Source: Roseimaritima multifibrata
Lineage (GTDB): Bacteria; Planctomycetota; Planctomycetia; Pirellulales; Pirellulaceae
Direction of reading: 5' to 3'
Length of the DNA stretch: 64,000 nt
Assembly (NCBI RefSeq): GCF_007741495.1
Contig: NZ_CP036262.1
Span: 4,836,001 to 4,900,000, forward strand
A model generated the notes under the pieces. The model did not search any database. It had not been told where the DNA came from and saw only the letters and a list, made by a program, of their open reading frames with translations. Position numbers and translations under genes: made by a program. Of this stretch, positions 36,224-46,055 are shown one piece after another. Numbering within the stretch: the stretch's first letter is position 1; each line of letters starts with the position of its first letter.

Positions 36224-37102
36224 ATGAAAATCCCGACTCTCCACTGGACGCGTCCCCGCAAATTAACGCTCGCTTTAGCGGCTGTTACGATGGCTGGCTG
36301 CGCCCAATGGAAAGCGACTCCGCCTAGCCCTCACGAGAGCCGAGGCCTACCGGCGGCATCGGTTGCAGCCGATGCAACGGTCATGGATATCATTTTCTGG
36401 CCGCTTCCCGATGCCCTGCCTGCCTCAGACATCGACGCGGGAGCCGATCCATTGGAGATCCTCTGGCGAGACACCGACGAACTTGCGGTCGATGCGAAAA
36501 CGCGTACCGCCCTCCAAGCAAACGGTCTGAGGGCAGGGCGAATCGACCACATCGAACAACTGCTGGACCGAATTGGAATCCCTCAACCCGACGACCCTGC
36601 ACAGAAACTGCTGCAACAGGCTGCCGTTTCATCGGACATTGCCAGCTCACAACACCGGCTTCCCTTCCGCGACGGTCAACAGGAAGAATTTGCGATTCGA
36701 CAAACCTCCAAAGAGTCCCAAAGCGTTGTCATTCGCAAAGGAAAAGACTCGATCGGACGCACGCTTCAACAACCTCAGTTCCTGCTAACCCTGCAGGCAC
36801 GCCCCAGCGACGATGGCCGAGTCCGCATCCGAACTTGGCCCAGGATTGAACATGGACCGTTTCGTCAGTCCTACGTCAGCACCGACCAAGTCATTCGCAC
36901 CAACATGCAGCGCGAACAATGGGTCCTGCGAGAACTGCTGATCGACACGCCTCTGGATCAGAACCAATCGCTGTTGATTGCCCCGCTTAAAGATCCCTTC
37001 GGCTTAGGAAAACAGATCCTCACGGCCGCTCGCCCCGACGGAACGACCGAACGAGTCGCCATCCTGATCCGGGTCGCCAGAAAGCCTCAGCCCGCCCTCT
37101 AG
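36224..37102 (+). CDS. Lipoprotein of unknown function
   Basis: About 292 residues from ATG at 36224 (an in-frame ATG at 36206 is possible). The signal peptide ends in a lipobox (LAAVTMAGC), so the protein is probably lipid-anchored in the outer or inner membrane. The mature part is a mixed alpha/beta sequence with no recognised motif. Runs such as IIFWPLPDALP and PFGLGKQILTAARPDGTTER stand out. I do not recognise a family. It is divergent from the ParA gene across about 190 bases. Confidence 0.6.
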   Translation: MKIPTLHWTRPRKLTLALAAVTMAGCAQWKATPPSPHESRGLPAASVAADATVMDIIFWPLPDALPASDIDAGADPLEILWRDTDELAVDAKTRTALQANGLRAGRIDHIEQLLDRIGIPQPDDPAQKLLQQAAVSSDIASSQHRLPFRDGQQEEFAIRQTSKESQSVVIRKGKDSIGRTLQQPQFLLTLQARPSDDGRVRIRTWPRIEHGPFRQSYVSTDQVIRTNMQREQWVLRELLIDTPLDQNQSLLIAPLKDPFGLGKQILTAARPDGTTERVAILIRVARKPQPAL

Positions 37103-37386
37103 CGGAACCTGCCTTCGTTGCCGGGGTTAGCCGCCAGAGCCACTTAGAGGCTTGATGCAGGTCTCTGCCTCTGTCTTGAAAAAGAGCCTGCGATGGGCAT
37201 CCAGCCTGCCGCCCCGCCGTTATGGCTGCGCAAACAGAGAACCAAGAACAGCCCCAAGATAACGGACAGCCGCATCCCCATCTTCCTGCCCCCATCTTCT
37301 TGCCCGAATTCCCAGCCACAACAACCTAGCAAAGAAACCAACAACGTCCGGCCTTCACCAAGTGCTACCGCAGCGATCCGCTGCGA

Positions 37387-38598
37387 CTACCGCATGAAGG
37401 TTCCACGCAGGGTGGGATTGTAATCCGTCGCGGGGGCGTACTGAGCTTCAGCAGTGTACTGCGCCGGGCCGCCAGTCGGTTCAGGAGGCAACTTGAGCGT
37501 CGATTCCGGTTCCGCTGCGGCACCGCTAGATTCGCCTTCGGAAACCGCGCCGCCGGGCCATGCGGTCGACAACGGTGCTGCCGGAGCCGGATTGCCACCA
37601 TTTGAAACGCCCGCATAGGGCGAATTCGCATCCGAAACACCAGGTGGAACACCAAACGCGACTCCACCCATCGTCGCCAAATTGATTTTCTTCGATGCGC
37701 CGGTTGGCATCGTAAATAGCTGCGGATCCCCCGAAAGGATTTGGTTGATGCTGTAAGTACCGACCTCAATTTCCAGCGCCATCGGCGGACCGACATCGGG
37801 CTGCAGATGAATGTCGATGCGATGCGGCATGGAGCACTGCACCTCTTGATAGAACCGATGGTCCGACGCAATTGCGCGAGCCACCAAGCGATCACTCGTG
37901 TCGTACAGATACTGCTCGGTCACAACCGCCGTTTTGTCATCGATGACGTACAACCGTCGGTAATTTCCTCCGGCCATCGCAATCTGACTACGTACCTCAA
38001 GCTTCCCATCAGGTCTTCGCGTCGGCCCTTCGGTAACGGTTGCAGGATCCAAATGGACCAACCCCAACGCATCGATCAACCAAGTCGGATCAACAGGCAA
38101 CACCATGCGTTCGGTTTGCTTTGCGTAGGCTTCATGCTCGGCATAATAAAGAATCTTTTGCATGCCATCGGGCGTCTGAAACCAGAAGACCTCATCGTTG
38201 CTTCCCAGGTCGACCAGCACCGTCGGCAACGGCGACAGCTTTCCACGCAATCGAAAGTGCTTGTCACGCTCTAAAATCAGCGTCGACGAGAGCCCTTTTC
38301 CAGAAAAATCTGGAGCGGTCACCGTCGTTGAATTGGACTGTAATTTTTGGATTTCATCGGTTCGGTTGACCATTTCGGCCAACCCTTCCAAGGTCGGCAC
38401 CGATTCGAACACTACTGGAGGAGGCTGAAAATCCTGGATCCGTTGCTGTCGGCTACAAGCGGCACCGCCTGCAACCCAGACAACAAAGAATGTCGCCAGC
38501 AGATGCAAAAATGAAACGCCAGCAGAGCGTCCACTGAAATCTTGGGGATATCGAGAAAGCAGGCGGCCGGACGTATTCGCACATTGCGAATCGACCAT
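37387..38598 (-). CDS. Lipoprotein-like protein with outer-membrane-carrier features
   Basis: About 403 residues from ATG at 38596-38598, preceded by AGAGGATTCGGGA. An ATG at 38652 overlapping the upstream stop is an alternative. The N-terminal hydrophobic segment (SFLHLLATFFVVWVAGGAAC) ends in a lipobox-like Cys. The body (about 60-320) resembles LolA/LolB-like beta sheets (QSNSTTVTAPDFSGKGLSST, GKLSPLPTVLVDLGSNDEV). The C-terminus is a long Pro/Gly/Ala-rich tail. This architecture recalls periplasmic lipoprotein carriers, but the family is not certain. It overlaps or closely follows the gene at 38649-39344, so the two may be co-transcribed. Confidence 0.6.
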   Translation of the reverse strand: MVDSQCANTSGRLLSRYPQDFSGRSAGVSFLHLLATFFVVWVAGGAACSRQQRIQDFQPPPVVFESVPTLEGLAEMVNRTDEIQKLQSNSTTVTAPDFSGKGLSSTLILERDKHFRLRGKLSPLPTVLVDLGSNDEVFWFQTPDGMQKILYYAEHEAYAKQTERMVLPVDPTWLIDALGLVHLDPATVTEGPTRRPDGKLEVRSQIAMAGGNYRRLYVIDDKTAVVTEQYLYDTSDRLVARAIASDHRFYQEVQCSMPHRIDIHLQPDVGPPMALEIEVGTYSINQILSGDPQLFTMPTGASKKINLATMGGVAFGVPPGVSDANSPYAGVSNGGNPAPAAPLSTAWPGGAVSEGESSGAAAEPESTLKLPPEPTGGPAQYTAEAQYAPATDYNPTLRGTFMR

Positions 38599-38648
38599 TC
38601 CCGAATCCTCTTTATTGGCGGGGCCAGCGACGGCCGAGGGGAGCTTAT

Positions 38649-39344
38649 TCATTCGGCCTCGCAATACAACAATTCGTTTAATGCGTCCCGAAGGGGCGCC
38701 ACATTCTTGGGTTGGATTTCGCATTCCGTCACATCAATTGTTTGCCCATCCGCGAGCACTTCGACCGTTAGCACAACCTGTTCGACCGCGGATGCTTCCT
38801 CGGAATCGTTAGGATCGTGCACTGCAGCAGAAGGCGGATCCAGCGGCCGCACGACTCGGCGACGCATCAGCAGCAGCGCCAATAGGTACGCCAGTTCCAC
38901 GCGGTCGTCGTTGGCAACTAACTGCCGCAGCAGATCGACCAGAACAGCATTCGGCGCCAAGACAAGTTTTGCCTTGCCCGCTTCTGGAATTTTCCCTTTC
39001 CACCAACCAATCGTTTCCGGCGGAGGTTCGGTCCAAGCGTTTGCCGAATAGTCACGACGTTCCAGATCCCCTTCCTCGGTCTCAAGGACAACCGAGTAGA
39101 AAGTCTCTCCAGGCTTTAACGGGCGATTCTCCGCATAACACTTGCGGGTGCAACGTCCAACTTTGAAGTCTGCTAGCACTGCCAGCCCGCAAGGTGGGAG
39201 GAGAGAAAAACGAAAATCCGAAATCAGTACCGTTCTCATAGCAAAACGGGCCTCTGTATCCAAGGGCGTTTTCACCACTTTGCCCCCCGGACGCGAACTC
39301 AAAACCAGCCAGCCGTTTTTCGGCGTCCGCAGCGTTCCCGCCAA
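38649..39344 (-). CDS. Conserved hypothetical protein with cysteine cluster
   Basis: The frame gives 231 residues; the start is uncertain and ATG at 39237-39239 (MRTVLISDFRFSLL..) is an alternative that would leave 196 residues. The recognisable stretch is DFKVGRCTRKCYAENRPLKPGETFYSVVLE, which carries a CxxxC pair and has the look of a small zinc-ribbon. It is followed by an acidic C-terminal region. No membrane segment or signal peptide is clear. The gene lies directly upstream of the lipoprotein gene at 37387-38598, with an overlap or very small gap. The function is unknown. Confidence 0.55.
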   Translation of the reverse strand: MAGTLRTPKNGWLVLSSRPGGKVVKTPLDTEARFAMRTVLISDFRFSLLPPCGLAVLADFKVGRCTRKCYAENRPLKPGETFYSVVLETEEGDLERRDYSANAWTEPPPETIGWWKGKIPEAGKAKLVLAPNAVLVDLLRQLVANDDRVELAYLLALLLMRRRVVRPLDPPSAAVHDPNDSEEASAVEQVVLTVEVLADGQTIDVTECEIQPKNVAPLRDALNELLYCEAE

Positions 39345-39518
39345 ACAAACGCTTTAAACCCCAGGAAAACAGAGCAAATCAGCCGAACCTGCATAGTCAC
39401 GTTCAACGTTTCTCAATTCCACAGTTCCTCTCCATTCCGATTCAGGATCGACTAAAATGGTGGAGCTCATTCGCGCCTTTACATTGCCCCCCATCCTGCA
39501 CGACCATTGGACCTTTCA

Positions 39519-41198
39519 ATGCCCACCTTTGCGTTCTCTAGGCGGCGTTCTTCAGTCGCTTCCACTTACAGCCATTTACGACAAACCGGCCAGTGGTTCT
39601 GCGTTGTCGCTTTTGTTCTGTCCGGACTGTCCCTACCGGCTCAAGCCGAAAAGCCTCAGCCCCCCAAAGGTTTCCAGGCGATCTTTAACGGTGAAGACCT
39701 GACCGGCTGGTATGGGCTGAATCCCCACCAGGGAACCAAACTGAAAGGGGAGGCCAAAGAAGCCAACCTTGCCGCCCAGCGAGCCGATTTCGCCAACCAC
39801 TGGACCGTTGAGAATGGTGAATTGGTCAACGATGGGCATGGTCCTTATGCGACCACCGAAGCCGATTTCGGCGACATGGAATTCCGGTTGGAATACAAAA
39901 CCGTCGCGGGGGCAGACAGCGGAGTCTATTTGCGTGGAACGCCTCAGGTCCAAATTTGGGATTGGAATCAAGAATTCAATCCCGAACGTCCCACCCGTCG
40001 CCCCCACATGGGATCCGGTGGCCTGTTTAACAATACTCCCGCGACACTGGGACGTGACCCGTTGCGTTTCGCCGACCGCCCATTCGGTCAATGGAACAAA
40101 CTACGAATCCAACAGATCGGTGCTCGCACTTGGGTCTGGCTGAATTCACGCCCCGTCGTCGAAGGGGCCGTGATGGAAAACTTCTGGGACCGCAGCAAAC
40201 CGCTGCCTGCGACCGGACCGATCATGCTGCAGACGCACGGTGGTGAAATCCGCTGGCGCAATCTGTTCGTCCGAGAAATCCCCAAGGCAGAAGGCGAACG
40301 ATTCCTCGCCACCCATCCTGCTTTGCCGGAACCGACTCATTTCGATGTTGCCTACGGGCCGCACCTCAAACAAAAACTTCACTTCTGGAAAGCACCCTCG
40401 GACAAACCGACTCCGGTACTGCTCTTCATCCACGGTGGTGGCTGGAACGCAGGCGGCCGAATGAGCGGGCTGACCACGATGCTTCCTGAACTGCTTGCTG
40501 CCGGAATCTCCGTCGCTTCGGTCGAATATCGTTTCATCGCTGAAGCGACCGAGGATGGAGTGGTTCCGCCGGTCAAAGGACCTCTCCACGATGCGGCACG
40601 AGCCCTGCAATACGTTCGCAGCCAAGCCAAAGAATGGAACATCGACAAAGAACGCATCGCTGCTTCCGGCGGTTCCGCAGGAGCCTGCAGCAGCCTTTGG
40701 TTGGCCTTCCATCCCGACCTAGCGGATCCCGATAGCGAAGACCCTGTCGCAAGAGAATCCAGCCGACTGTATTGCGCCGCAGTAACCGGTGCACAAACAA
40801 CTCTTGACCCGAAACAAATGAAAGAATGGACTCCTAACAGTCGCTACGGTGGCCATGCCTTTGGTTTCAAGGGTCAACCGGCAACCGATGGCAAACCTGC
40901 CGTATCCCAGTTTGACGAATTTCTGGCGAAACGAGATAGCATCACGGAATGGATCGCAGAGTACTCGCCTTACGCTCTAGTAAGCAAAGACGATCCACCG
41001 GTTTATCTGTTTTACAGCGCGCCGCCAGCCATGGGTAAACCGCAAAAGGATCCAACACATACCTCTAATTTCGGAGTCCAATTAAAGGCTCACTGCCAAG
41101 CCGAAGGGTCTGAATGTGAACTTGTTTATCCCGGCGCCGAAGGCGTCGAAAACGCGACGGTCACTGAATATCTGATTCAGCAACTGACCGGCAAATAG
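39519..41198 (+). CDS. DUF1080 / alpha/beta-hydrolase fusion, exported
   Basis: The 559-residue protein begins with a Tat- or Sec-type signal peptide (SRRRSSVASTYSHLRQ..WFCVVAFVLSGLSLPAQA). The DUF1080 domain (about 40-270; DLTGWYGLNPHQ, SGVYLRGTPQVQIWDW, MLQTHGGEIRWRNLFV) is joined to an esterase-type alpha/beta-hydrolase (about 285-555). That part has oxyanion loop HGGGWNAGG and nucleophile GGSAGACSS. The region where the catalytic His normally sits (..GAGHGF) reads PGAEGVENA, so the His appears to be missing. The fusion may couple glycoside recognition to ester removal in the periplasm, or be a binding protein. ATG at 39519 is chosen over an in-frame TTG at 39507. Confidence 0.78.
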   Translation: MPTFAFSRRRSSVASTYSHLRQTGQWFCVVAFVLSGLSLPAQAEKPQPPKGFQAIFNGEDLTGWYGLNPHQGTKLKGEAKEANLAAQRADFANHWTVENGELVNDGHGPYATTEADFGDMEFRLEYKTVAGADSGVYLRGTPQVQIWDWNQEFNPERPTRRPHMGSGGLFNNTPATLGRDPLRFADRPFGQWNKLRIQQIGARTWVWLNSRPVVEGAVMENFWDRSKPLPATGPIMLQTHGGEIRWRNLFVREIPKAEGERFLATHPALPEPTHFDVAYGPHLKQKLHFWKAPSDKPTPVLLFIHGGGWNAGGRMSGLTTMLPELLAAGISVASVEYRFIAEATEDGVVPPVKGPLHDAARALQYVRSQAKEWNIDKERIAASGGSAGACSSLWLAFHPDLADPDSEDPVARESSRLYCAAVTGAQTTLDPKQMKEWTPNSRYGGHAFGFKGQPATDGKPAVSQFDEFLAKRDSITEWIAEYSPYALVSKDDPPVYLFYSAPPAMGKPQKDPTHTSNFGVQLKAHCQAEGSECELVYPGAEGVENATVTEYLIQQLTGK

Positions 41199-41690
41199 GA
41201 ATCAGGATTCCAAAGGCTTGATACGGACTAGCCGCTTAGGCCTCGTTTCTATCGACCGGGCAATGGCAAAACGCACCGCGTGTGCATTTCCATTGCCCGG
41301 TTCATGTTCGTCTTCCAAAGCTGGGACGAAGGGCAGTTCTTCTCGCGTCGAAAACAACCATCCATCGCTAACCGGTTTACCAAACGCCACGTGCGACACG
41401 GCGACCACACAAATTCGGCAACACCGATCCTCCTCTGATTAAAGATCGTCGCAGCTCTAGAAAAACAAGAACCACCGTCTGGCGACGGCAGCGACGGCAG
41501 GCACTAGCGATGGCAGGCACGTCGCTACGCTCGCCAAAGCGTCGACTGACCTGCAATGCATGACGAATAGACTTTACATCCCTTCGTACAATGCGAAGAT
41601 CCATAATCTAATAGCGCCCCAGAAAAACCTTCTCTCTCTTCTTCCTAATCCCTATCCGATCTTTTCTCTTTCATTCGGAATCCGATTGCC
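41199..41690. other. Non-coding stretch with hairpin and repeat fragment
   Basis: Bases 41255-41301 form a hairpin with perfect 12-base arms (ACCGGGCAATGG and its complement) that may end the upstream transcript. Bases about 41467-41510 contain AACCACCGTCTGGCGAC followed by related sequence, a fragment of the spacer of the array at 17228-18109. The rest, before the sulfatase start, shows no gene. Confidence 0.55.
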
Positions 41691-43235
41691 ATGCTATTTC
41701 GTCAACACGACTGGATCTTTGTCGGGCTAGTCTTGCTCGCTTCCATTGGCCTACGATCCGATTTGCCAGCCGCGGAAAATCGATCACCCAACATTCTTAT
41801 TCTTTATGCGGACGACCTTGGGTTTGGTGACCTTGCGAGCCAAAATCCTCAATCCAAGATCCCGACGCCCAATCTTGATCGGTTGGCCACTCAGGGCATG
41901 CGATTTTCAGATGCCCATTCATCGTCGGGAATCTGCACTCCCAGCCGTTACGCACTCCTGACCGGCCGGCATCACTGGCGAGACTTCCATGGGATCGTCC
42001 AAGCGATGGGAGATTCGGTTTTCGCCCCAGAGCGTCTGACGCTTCCTGAAATGCTGAAGGAGTGTGGGTACCAAACGGCCGCGATTGGAAAATGGCATTT
42101 GGGTTGGGACTGGGCCGCCATCCGCAAACCGGATGCAAAACCGATCGCCAATCAGAAACGGAAGGTCTACGGCCCCGATGCCTACAACTGGAACGAACCG
42201 ATTCCCAATGGCCCCTTGGCCCACGGTTTTGATTCCTACTTCGGCGATACCGTCATCAATTTCCCCCCGTATTGCTGGATCGAAAATGATCGAGTCGCTC
42301 AGATCCCTGACCGGATGCTAGACACATCACGATTTAAGAAAATCAAAGAAGGAAACTGGGAGTGCCGCCCCGGTCCGATGGCAGCCGACTGGGATCCCTA
42401 CCAGAACATTCCAACCACGACGGCGCGCGGGGTTCAATTTATTGAATCAAGGACCGCCGGTGACAAGCCATTCTTTCTCTATTTTGCGTTTCCCTCTCCC
42501 CACGCGCCGATCATCCCCAACGACCGTTTTGATGGAAAATCGAATGCGGGACCCTACGGCGATTTCGTCTTCGAAACAGATGATGCCTGTGGACAACTGT
42601 TGAACGCCTTGGAGAAATCAGGATTGGCCGACAACACGATTGTGATTTTCAGCGCCGACAACGGTCCTGAAAAATACGCCTACGCCCGGGACGCAAAATA
42701 CGACCATTGGTCGGCTGCTCCATTCCGAGGCCTAAAACGTGACATCTACGAAGGAGGACATCACGTCCCGATGATCGTCCGCTGGCCAGGCGTCACCCAG
42801 CCGGGTTCAACATGCGAAAACCTTGTTTCACAGGTCGACATCATGGCCACATTGGCAGGCGTTGTCGGTTTCCAACTTCCCAGCGACGCAGCAGAAGATT
42901 CGCATGATCTGCGCCCGCTTCTTAATGGCGAAAACAAAACGGTACGATCCTCCCACGTGCACAACACCAACGCTGATCAATATGCCTTTCGCAAGGAAAA
43001 CTGGCTTTTGATCGATAGCCGCAGCGGCTACATCTCAGGGCGCAACATCGACTGGGAGAAAAAGCACGGATACCAACCGGACGACAAGGGTCCAACTGAA
43101 CTTTACGACCTTTCAACCGATATCGGGCAAAGGAAAAATGTCGCCTCCAACCACCCGGATCGCGTAATCTCCATGCAGAAAGAACTGCAACAGATTCGCG
43201 ACCAAGGTTATTCCGCTCCCAGGCTAAGCAAATAG
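41691..43235 (+). CDS. Secreted Cys-type sulfatase
   Basis: The 514-residue enzyme has a signal peptide ([21 protein letters not shown]) and the sulfatase fold. The formylglycine motif is [12 protein letters not shown] with Cys82, matching the C-x-P-S-R consensus. The metal-binding start [14 protein letters not shown] and the later FSADNGP block are intact. Such enzymes hydrolyse sulfate esters on polysaccharides or small sulfated substrates outside or in the periplasm. FGE-type activation would be needed; the activating gene is not in the window. The gene stands alone on its strand, facing the prepilin peptidase gene. The substrate cannot be determined. Confidence 0.92.
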   Translation: MLFRQHDWIFVGLVLLASIGLRSDLPAAENRSPNILILYADDLGFGDLASQNPQSKIPTPNLDRLATQGMRFSDAHSSSGICTPSRYALLTGRHHWRDFHGIVQAMGDSVFAPERLTLPEMLKECGYQTAAIGKWHLGWDWAAIRKPDAKPIANQKRKVYGPDAYNWNEPIPNGPLAHGFDSYFGDTVINFPPYCWIENDRVAQIPDRMLDTSRFKKIKEGNWECRPGPMAADWDPYQNIPTTTARGVQFIESRTAGDKPFFLYFAFPSPHAPIIPNDRFDGKSNAGPYGDFVFETDDACGQLLNALEKSGLADNTIVIFSADNGPEKYAYARDAKYDHWSAAPFRGLKRDIYEGGHHVPMIVRWPGVTQPGSTCENLVSQVDIMATLAGVVGFQLPSDAAEDSHDLRPLLNGENKTVRSSHVHNTNADQYAFRKENWLLIDSRSGYISGRNIDWEKKHGYQPDDKGPTELYDLSTDIGQRKNVASNHPDRVISMQKELQQIRDQGYSAPRLSK

Positions 43236-43243
43236 AGCGATGC

Positions 43244-44566
43244 CTACGCAAACAACCTTGTCTTAATCATTCGCCAAATCCCTAGCAGGATGCCCATCGC
43301 CAAAAGAGCGACCAACATAATGGTCAAGAACAAAGGCCCTAGCAACAAAGCGGGAAGGATTGCTTCGGTCCAAATCACAGGCCAATAGAGGATCGTGACA
43401 ATCGTCCCCGCACAGAGGTAGGGGCCAAACGGAGTCATCCGTTGGCCGGTTAACAGGAAGGACAACAGCACGATAAAGATCGACGTTAAAGGAGCAATAA
43501 AAAATGCTGCTCCGGTCGCTTGCCATCCGACAAAACCTCCGACCATCGCCATCAACGTGACGTCGCCGAAACCCATGGCCTCTTCTCCCATGGCCAGTCC
43601 GGCGACAATCCGGACCGCCCAGATCGTTCCTCCACCGATCGCCATCCCCATCAACGCGGTTGCCAATCCCTGCCACGCAGTGCCACCTGTTTGCCAAATC
43701 GCACCGACAAAGACCATTCCCACAATCCAGATCAGCAACAACCATTTGCTCATTGGATCGCGACGCATGATGGCCACAAAAAACGGAAGCACCTTCCCCC
43801 ATCCCTGGCGGGTGATGATGCGTCGATTCGAAAGTGCGAAACACCAACCGGTCCACAAGAAACAGCCGATCCCAAGTCCAAGCGGATCTTGCCACATTTC
43901 GCTCCAGCCTCCGGGCTGCCCCAGCGTCGTCGGCACGATGCTCATCACACCATTCGAAACAACAGGACACGGCAGAAAGGTATGCAGCGAACAGGCGCCC
44001 AACACCATGGCCAGCAGGGTGACTGGAATCGTAATGACGTCCGGTATCAGTTGCTCATCAAAATCGATAAAGGTCGCGACCACCATCGCCAACAGAAGAA
44101 CCAAGTGGCCCATATACAGCCAATGAAACCAGCCTTGGTGCTGCAGGATAACGGCTTGGACCTGAATCCCCTGTGGGAGCAGTCCCCCCGCTTCCGTTTC
44201 AAACCAGTACAGCCAAGGGACCACAAAAGCCATCCCCAATTCGATCAGCATGGGGCGAAACCAAAAAGGAAGACGTGGACGCCAATCTTTGGGGACTTCG
44301 TACCCCATCAACGTCAGGCGAGCTCGTGCGGCGTCCAGCTGAGCATCGACTTCCGCAGCGCGCGTCCACCAGCCAACAACCGGCAGGCGAGCCACCCAGC
44401 TTCGCTGTTCATGCCCTTTCGGGGGTTCCAGCCAAGGGCTGACCGGCGCCCTAAAAAATGCCCAGCGATAAATTGCCCAGTTGGCGAAACTGCCTAGAAC
44501 CAAGCCCAATAGCCCTAACAACGTCAGCCGTACCGTCAGGTCAAGATTCATCCAAGCATTTAACAC
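43244..44566 (-). CDS. Prepilin peptidase (A24) with a large insertion
   Basis: The 440-residue membrane protein has the A24 layout: an N-terminal GSFANWAIYR block, catalytic aspartates in FIDFDEQLIPD (D168/D170) and in GFGDVTLMA (D335), and several hydrophobic helices. Family enzymes are usually 230-300 residues and their two aspartates lie about 60 residues apart; here the spacing is about 165, so an insertion of about 100 residues (about 190-300) is present. The CxxC zinc pair seen in type IV enzymes is absent, as is usual for the short Tad-type form. It probably processes Flp/Tad or type IV pseudopilins, such as the TadE-like proteins at 32.7-35 kb. ATG at 44564-44566. Confidence 0.82.
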   Translation of the reverse strand: MLNAWMNLDLTVRLTLLGLLGLVLGSFANWAIYRWAFFRAPVSPWLEPPKGHEQRSWVARLPVVGWWTRAAEVDAQLDAARARLTLMGYEVPKDWRPRLPFWFRPMLIELGMAFVVPWLYWFETEAGGLLPQGIQVQAVILQHQGWFHWLYMGHLVLLLAMVVATFIDFDEQLIPDVITIPVTLLAMVLGACSLHTFLPCPVVSNGVMSIVPTTLGQPGGWSEMWQDPLGLGIGCFLWTGWCFALSNRRIITRQGWGKVLPFFVAIMRRDPMSKWLLLIWIVGMVFVGAIWQTGGTAWQGLATALMGMAIGGGTIWAVRIVAGLAMGEEAMGFGDVTLMAMVGGFVGWQATGAAFFIAPLTSIFIVLLSFLLTGQRMTPFGPYLCAGTIVTILYWPVIWTEAILPALLLGPLFLTIMLVALLAMGILLGIWRMIKTRLFA

Positions 44567-44657
44567 AACGGCACCGTCGATCGAGTAACTTTCACTCAGC
44601 AGAGAATCGCAAAGCCAAAAGTTAAGCGAAATCGAGCTCGCGAACCAGCCACCCGCC

Positions 44658-46055
44658 CTAGATTGGCAAGGCGGTTGCTGCGTCGCCGAAGGCGGTTTGA
44701 GGCAAGCCCATCCGTTGCATCAAGGTCAGATACAAGCTGCAGAGTTTGCGATCTTCATCATCCTGTTCGCCAAATTCCAGGACTCTGCCGGTTTCCACGG
44801 TCCCTCCCAGTCCACCAGCCATCAGCAAGGGGACCTTCGATGAATCGTGCCGACTGCCAGACCACATGTTATTGATGAACAGCAAACAACTATTATCCAA
44901 AACGGTGCGATCCCCCTCCTGCATCGCGTCCAGTTTTCCAGCTAGGTAGGCGAACTGGCTGACGTAATACCGGGTGACCCGTTCAAAGTCATCATTTAGA
45001 TCGCTATGCGACGCTGCATGATGGGCTTTGCGAACATCGAGGAACGGATAGAACAGCCCCGAAATATCGCGGCACAACAGCAGCGAAGCGACTCGTGTCT
45101 TGTCGGTCTGAAAGGCGATCGCAATCAAATCGCCCATTAACCGCATATGGTCACGAATGTCTTCCGGCAATCCGTTATCAGGCCGCTCCATCGTCACCAA
45201 TGGTTTCCCTTTCTCAGTCGCACGATCGACGGCTCGATCCTGTTCCTTACGCATCCGTTCGACCTGTTTTTCGACCTCGCGGACGCTGGTCATGTACTCA
45301 TCCAGACGCGCTTGATCGGCTGCGCTTACGTCCCTACGCAAACTGTTGGCGTGGTCCTGGACACGATCAAGAATACTCTGGTTTCGGCGATTGCCGCGGT
45401 TGTCAAACAGACTGTCGAATGCGAGGGAAGGGTAGACCTCCATCGGCACCGGGGAGGTCGCGTTCTGCCAGGAAATATGGGAACTGTAGGCCATCGAAAA
45501 ATTGGTTTCGTGGTACCCGGTCACCGGTTGCTCACATCCCAGCACAAGACTGGGCTGCGCCGTTTGGTCGCCCCAGTGGTTCGCCAACACCTGATCGACG
45601 CTGATCCCACCGCGCAGTTCTGCCCCTTTCTGCAAAGAGGCACCGGAAAGGATGTTCCCGGTCTGCCCGGGGTGAATTCCGACGCCCACGGCGGAACGGT
45701 TAAATAGCCCACCGACATAGTTCAGTTTATGCTTCAAAGCCTCCAGGGGCTGCAGGCTTTTGCTTAACTCCATCGGTCCGGTGACACCTTCGGAAACCGT
45801 GGAATCCGAGCCATCGTTTGGCTTCGCCCACCAGTGGTCCCGGTTGACTCCGCAGGCCATAAACTGAACCGCAAATCGTTTTGGCGTTTGAACCTCATCC
45901 TTGCTTGCTTCGATTCCCCAAACAGGGATCGATTCCAGCCAAGGCAACGCCATACTGACGCCCGTTCCCTTTAGCAGCGTCCGCCGTGAAACACGCTTTG
46001 GTTGCACATTTGAACTAGGTTTCATTTTGGATTTCCAAGCAGTGTTATCGTTCAT
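44658..46055 (-). CDS. DUF1552 protein with Tat signal
   Basis: The 465-residue protein carries a twin-arginine signal near the N-terminus (VSRRTLLKGTGVSMALPWLES). The DUF1552 blocks include PKRFAVQFMACGVNRDHWW, HPGQTGNILSGASLQ and NNMWSGSRHDSSKVPLLMAGG. DUF1552 proteins are almost always encoded beside DUF1592-type cytochromes in planctomycetes. They are thought to be secreted partners in an oxidative pathway, but the reaction is not known. ATG at 46053-46055 (preceded by CAGGGGATTCGG) overlaps the stop of the upstream gene by 11 bases, indicating translational coupling. The C-terminus ends in TALPI. Confidence 0.85.
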   Translation of the reverse strand: MNDNTAWKSKMKPSSNVQPKRVSRRTLLKGTGVSMALPWLESIPVWGIEASKDEVQTPKRFAVQFMACGVNRDHWWAKPNDGSDSTVSEGVTGPMELSKSLQPLEALKHKLNYVGGLFNRSAVGVGIHPGQTGNILSGASLQKGAELRGGISVDQVLANHWGDQTAQPSLVLGCEQPVTGYHETNFSMAYSSHISWQNATSPVPMEVYPSLAFDSLFDNRGNRRNQSILDRVQDHANSLRRDVSAADQARLDEYMTSVREVEKQVERMRKEQDRAVDRATEKGKPLVTMERPDNGLPEDIRDHMRLMGDLIAIAFQTDKTRVASLLLCRDISGLFYPFLDVRKAHHAASHSDLNDDFERVTRYYVSQFAYLAGKLDAMQEGDRTVLDNSCLLFINNMWSGSRHDSSKVPLLMAGGLGGTVETGRVLEFGEQDDEDRKLCSLYLTLMQRMGLPQTAFGDAATALPI

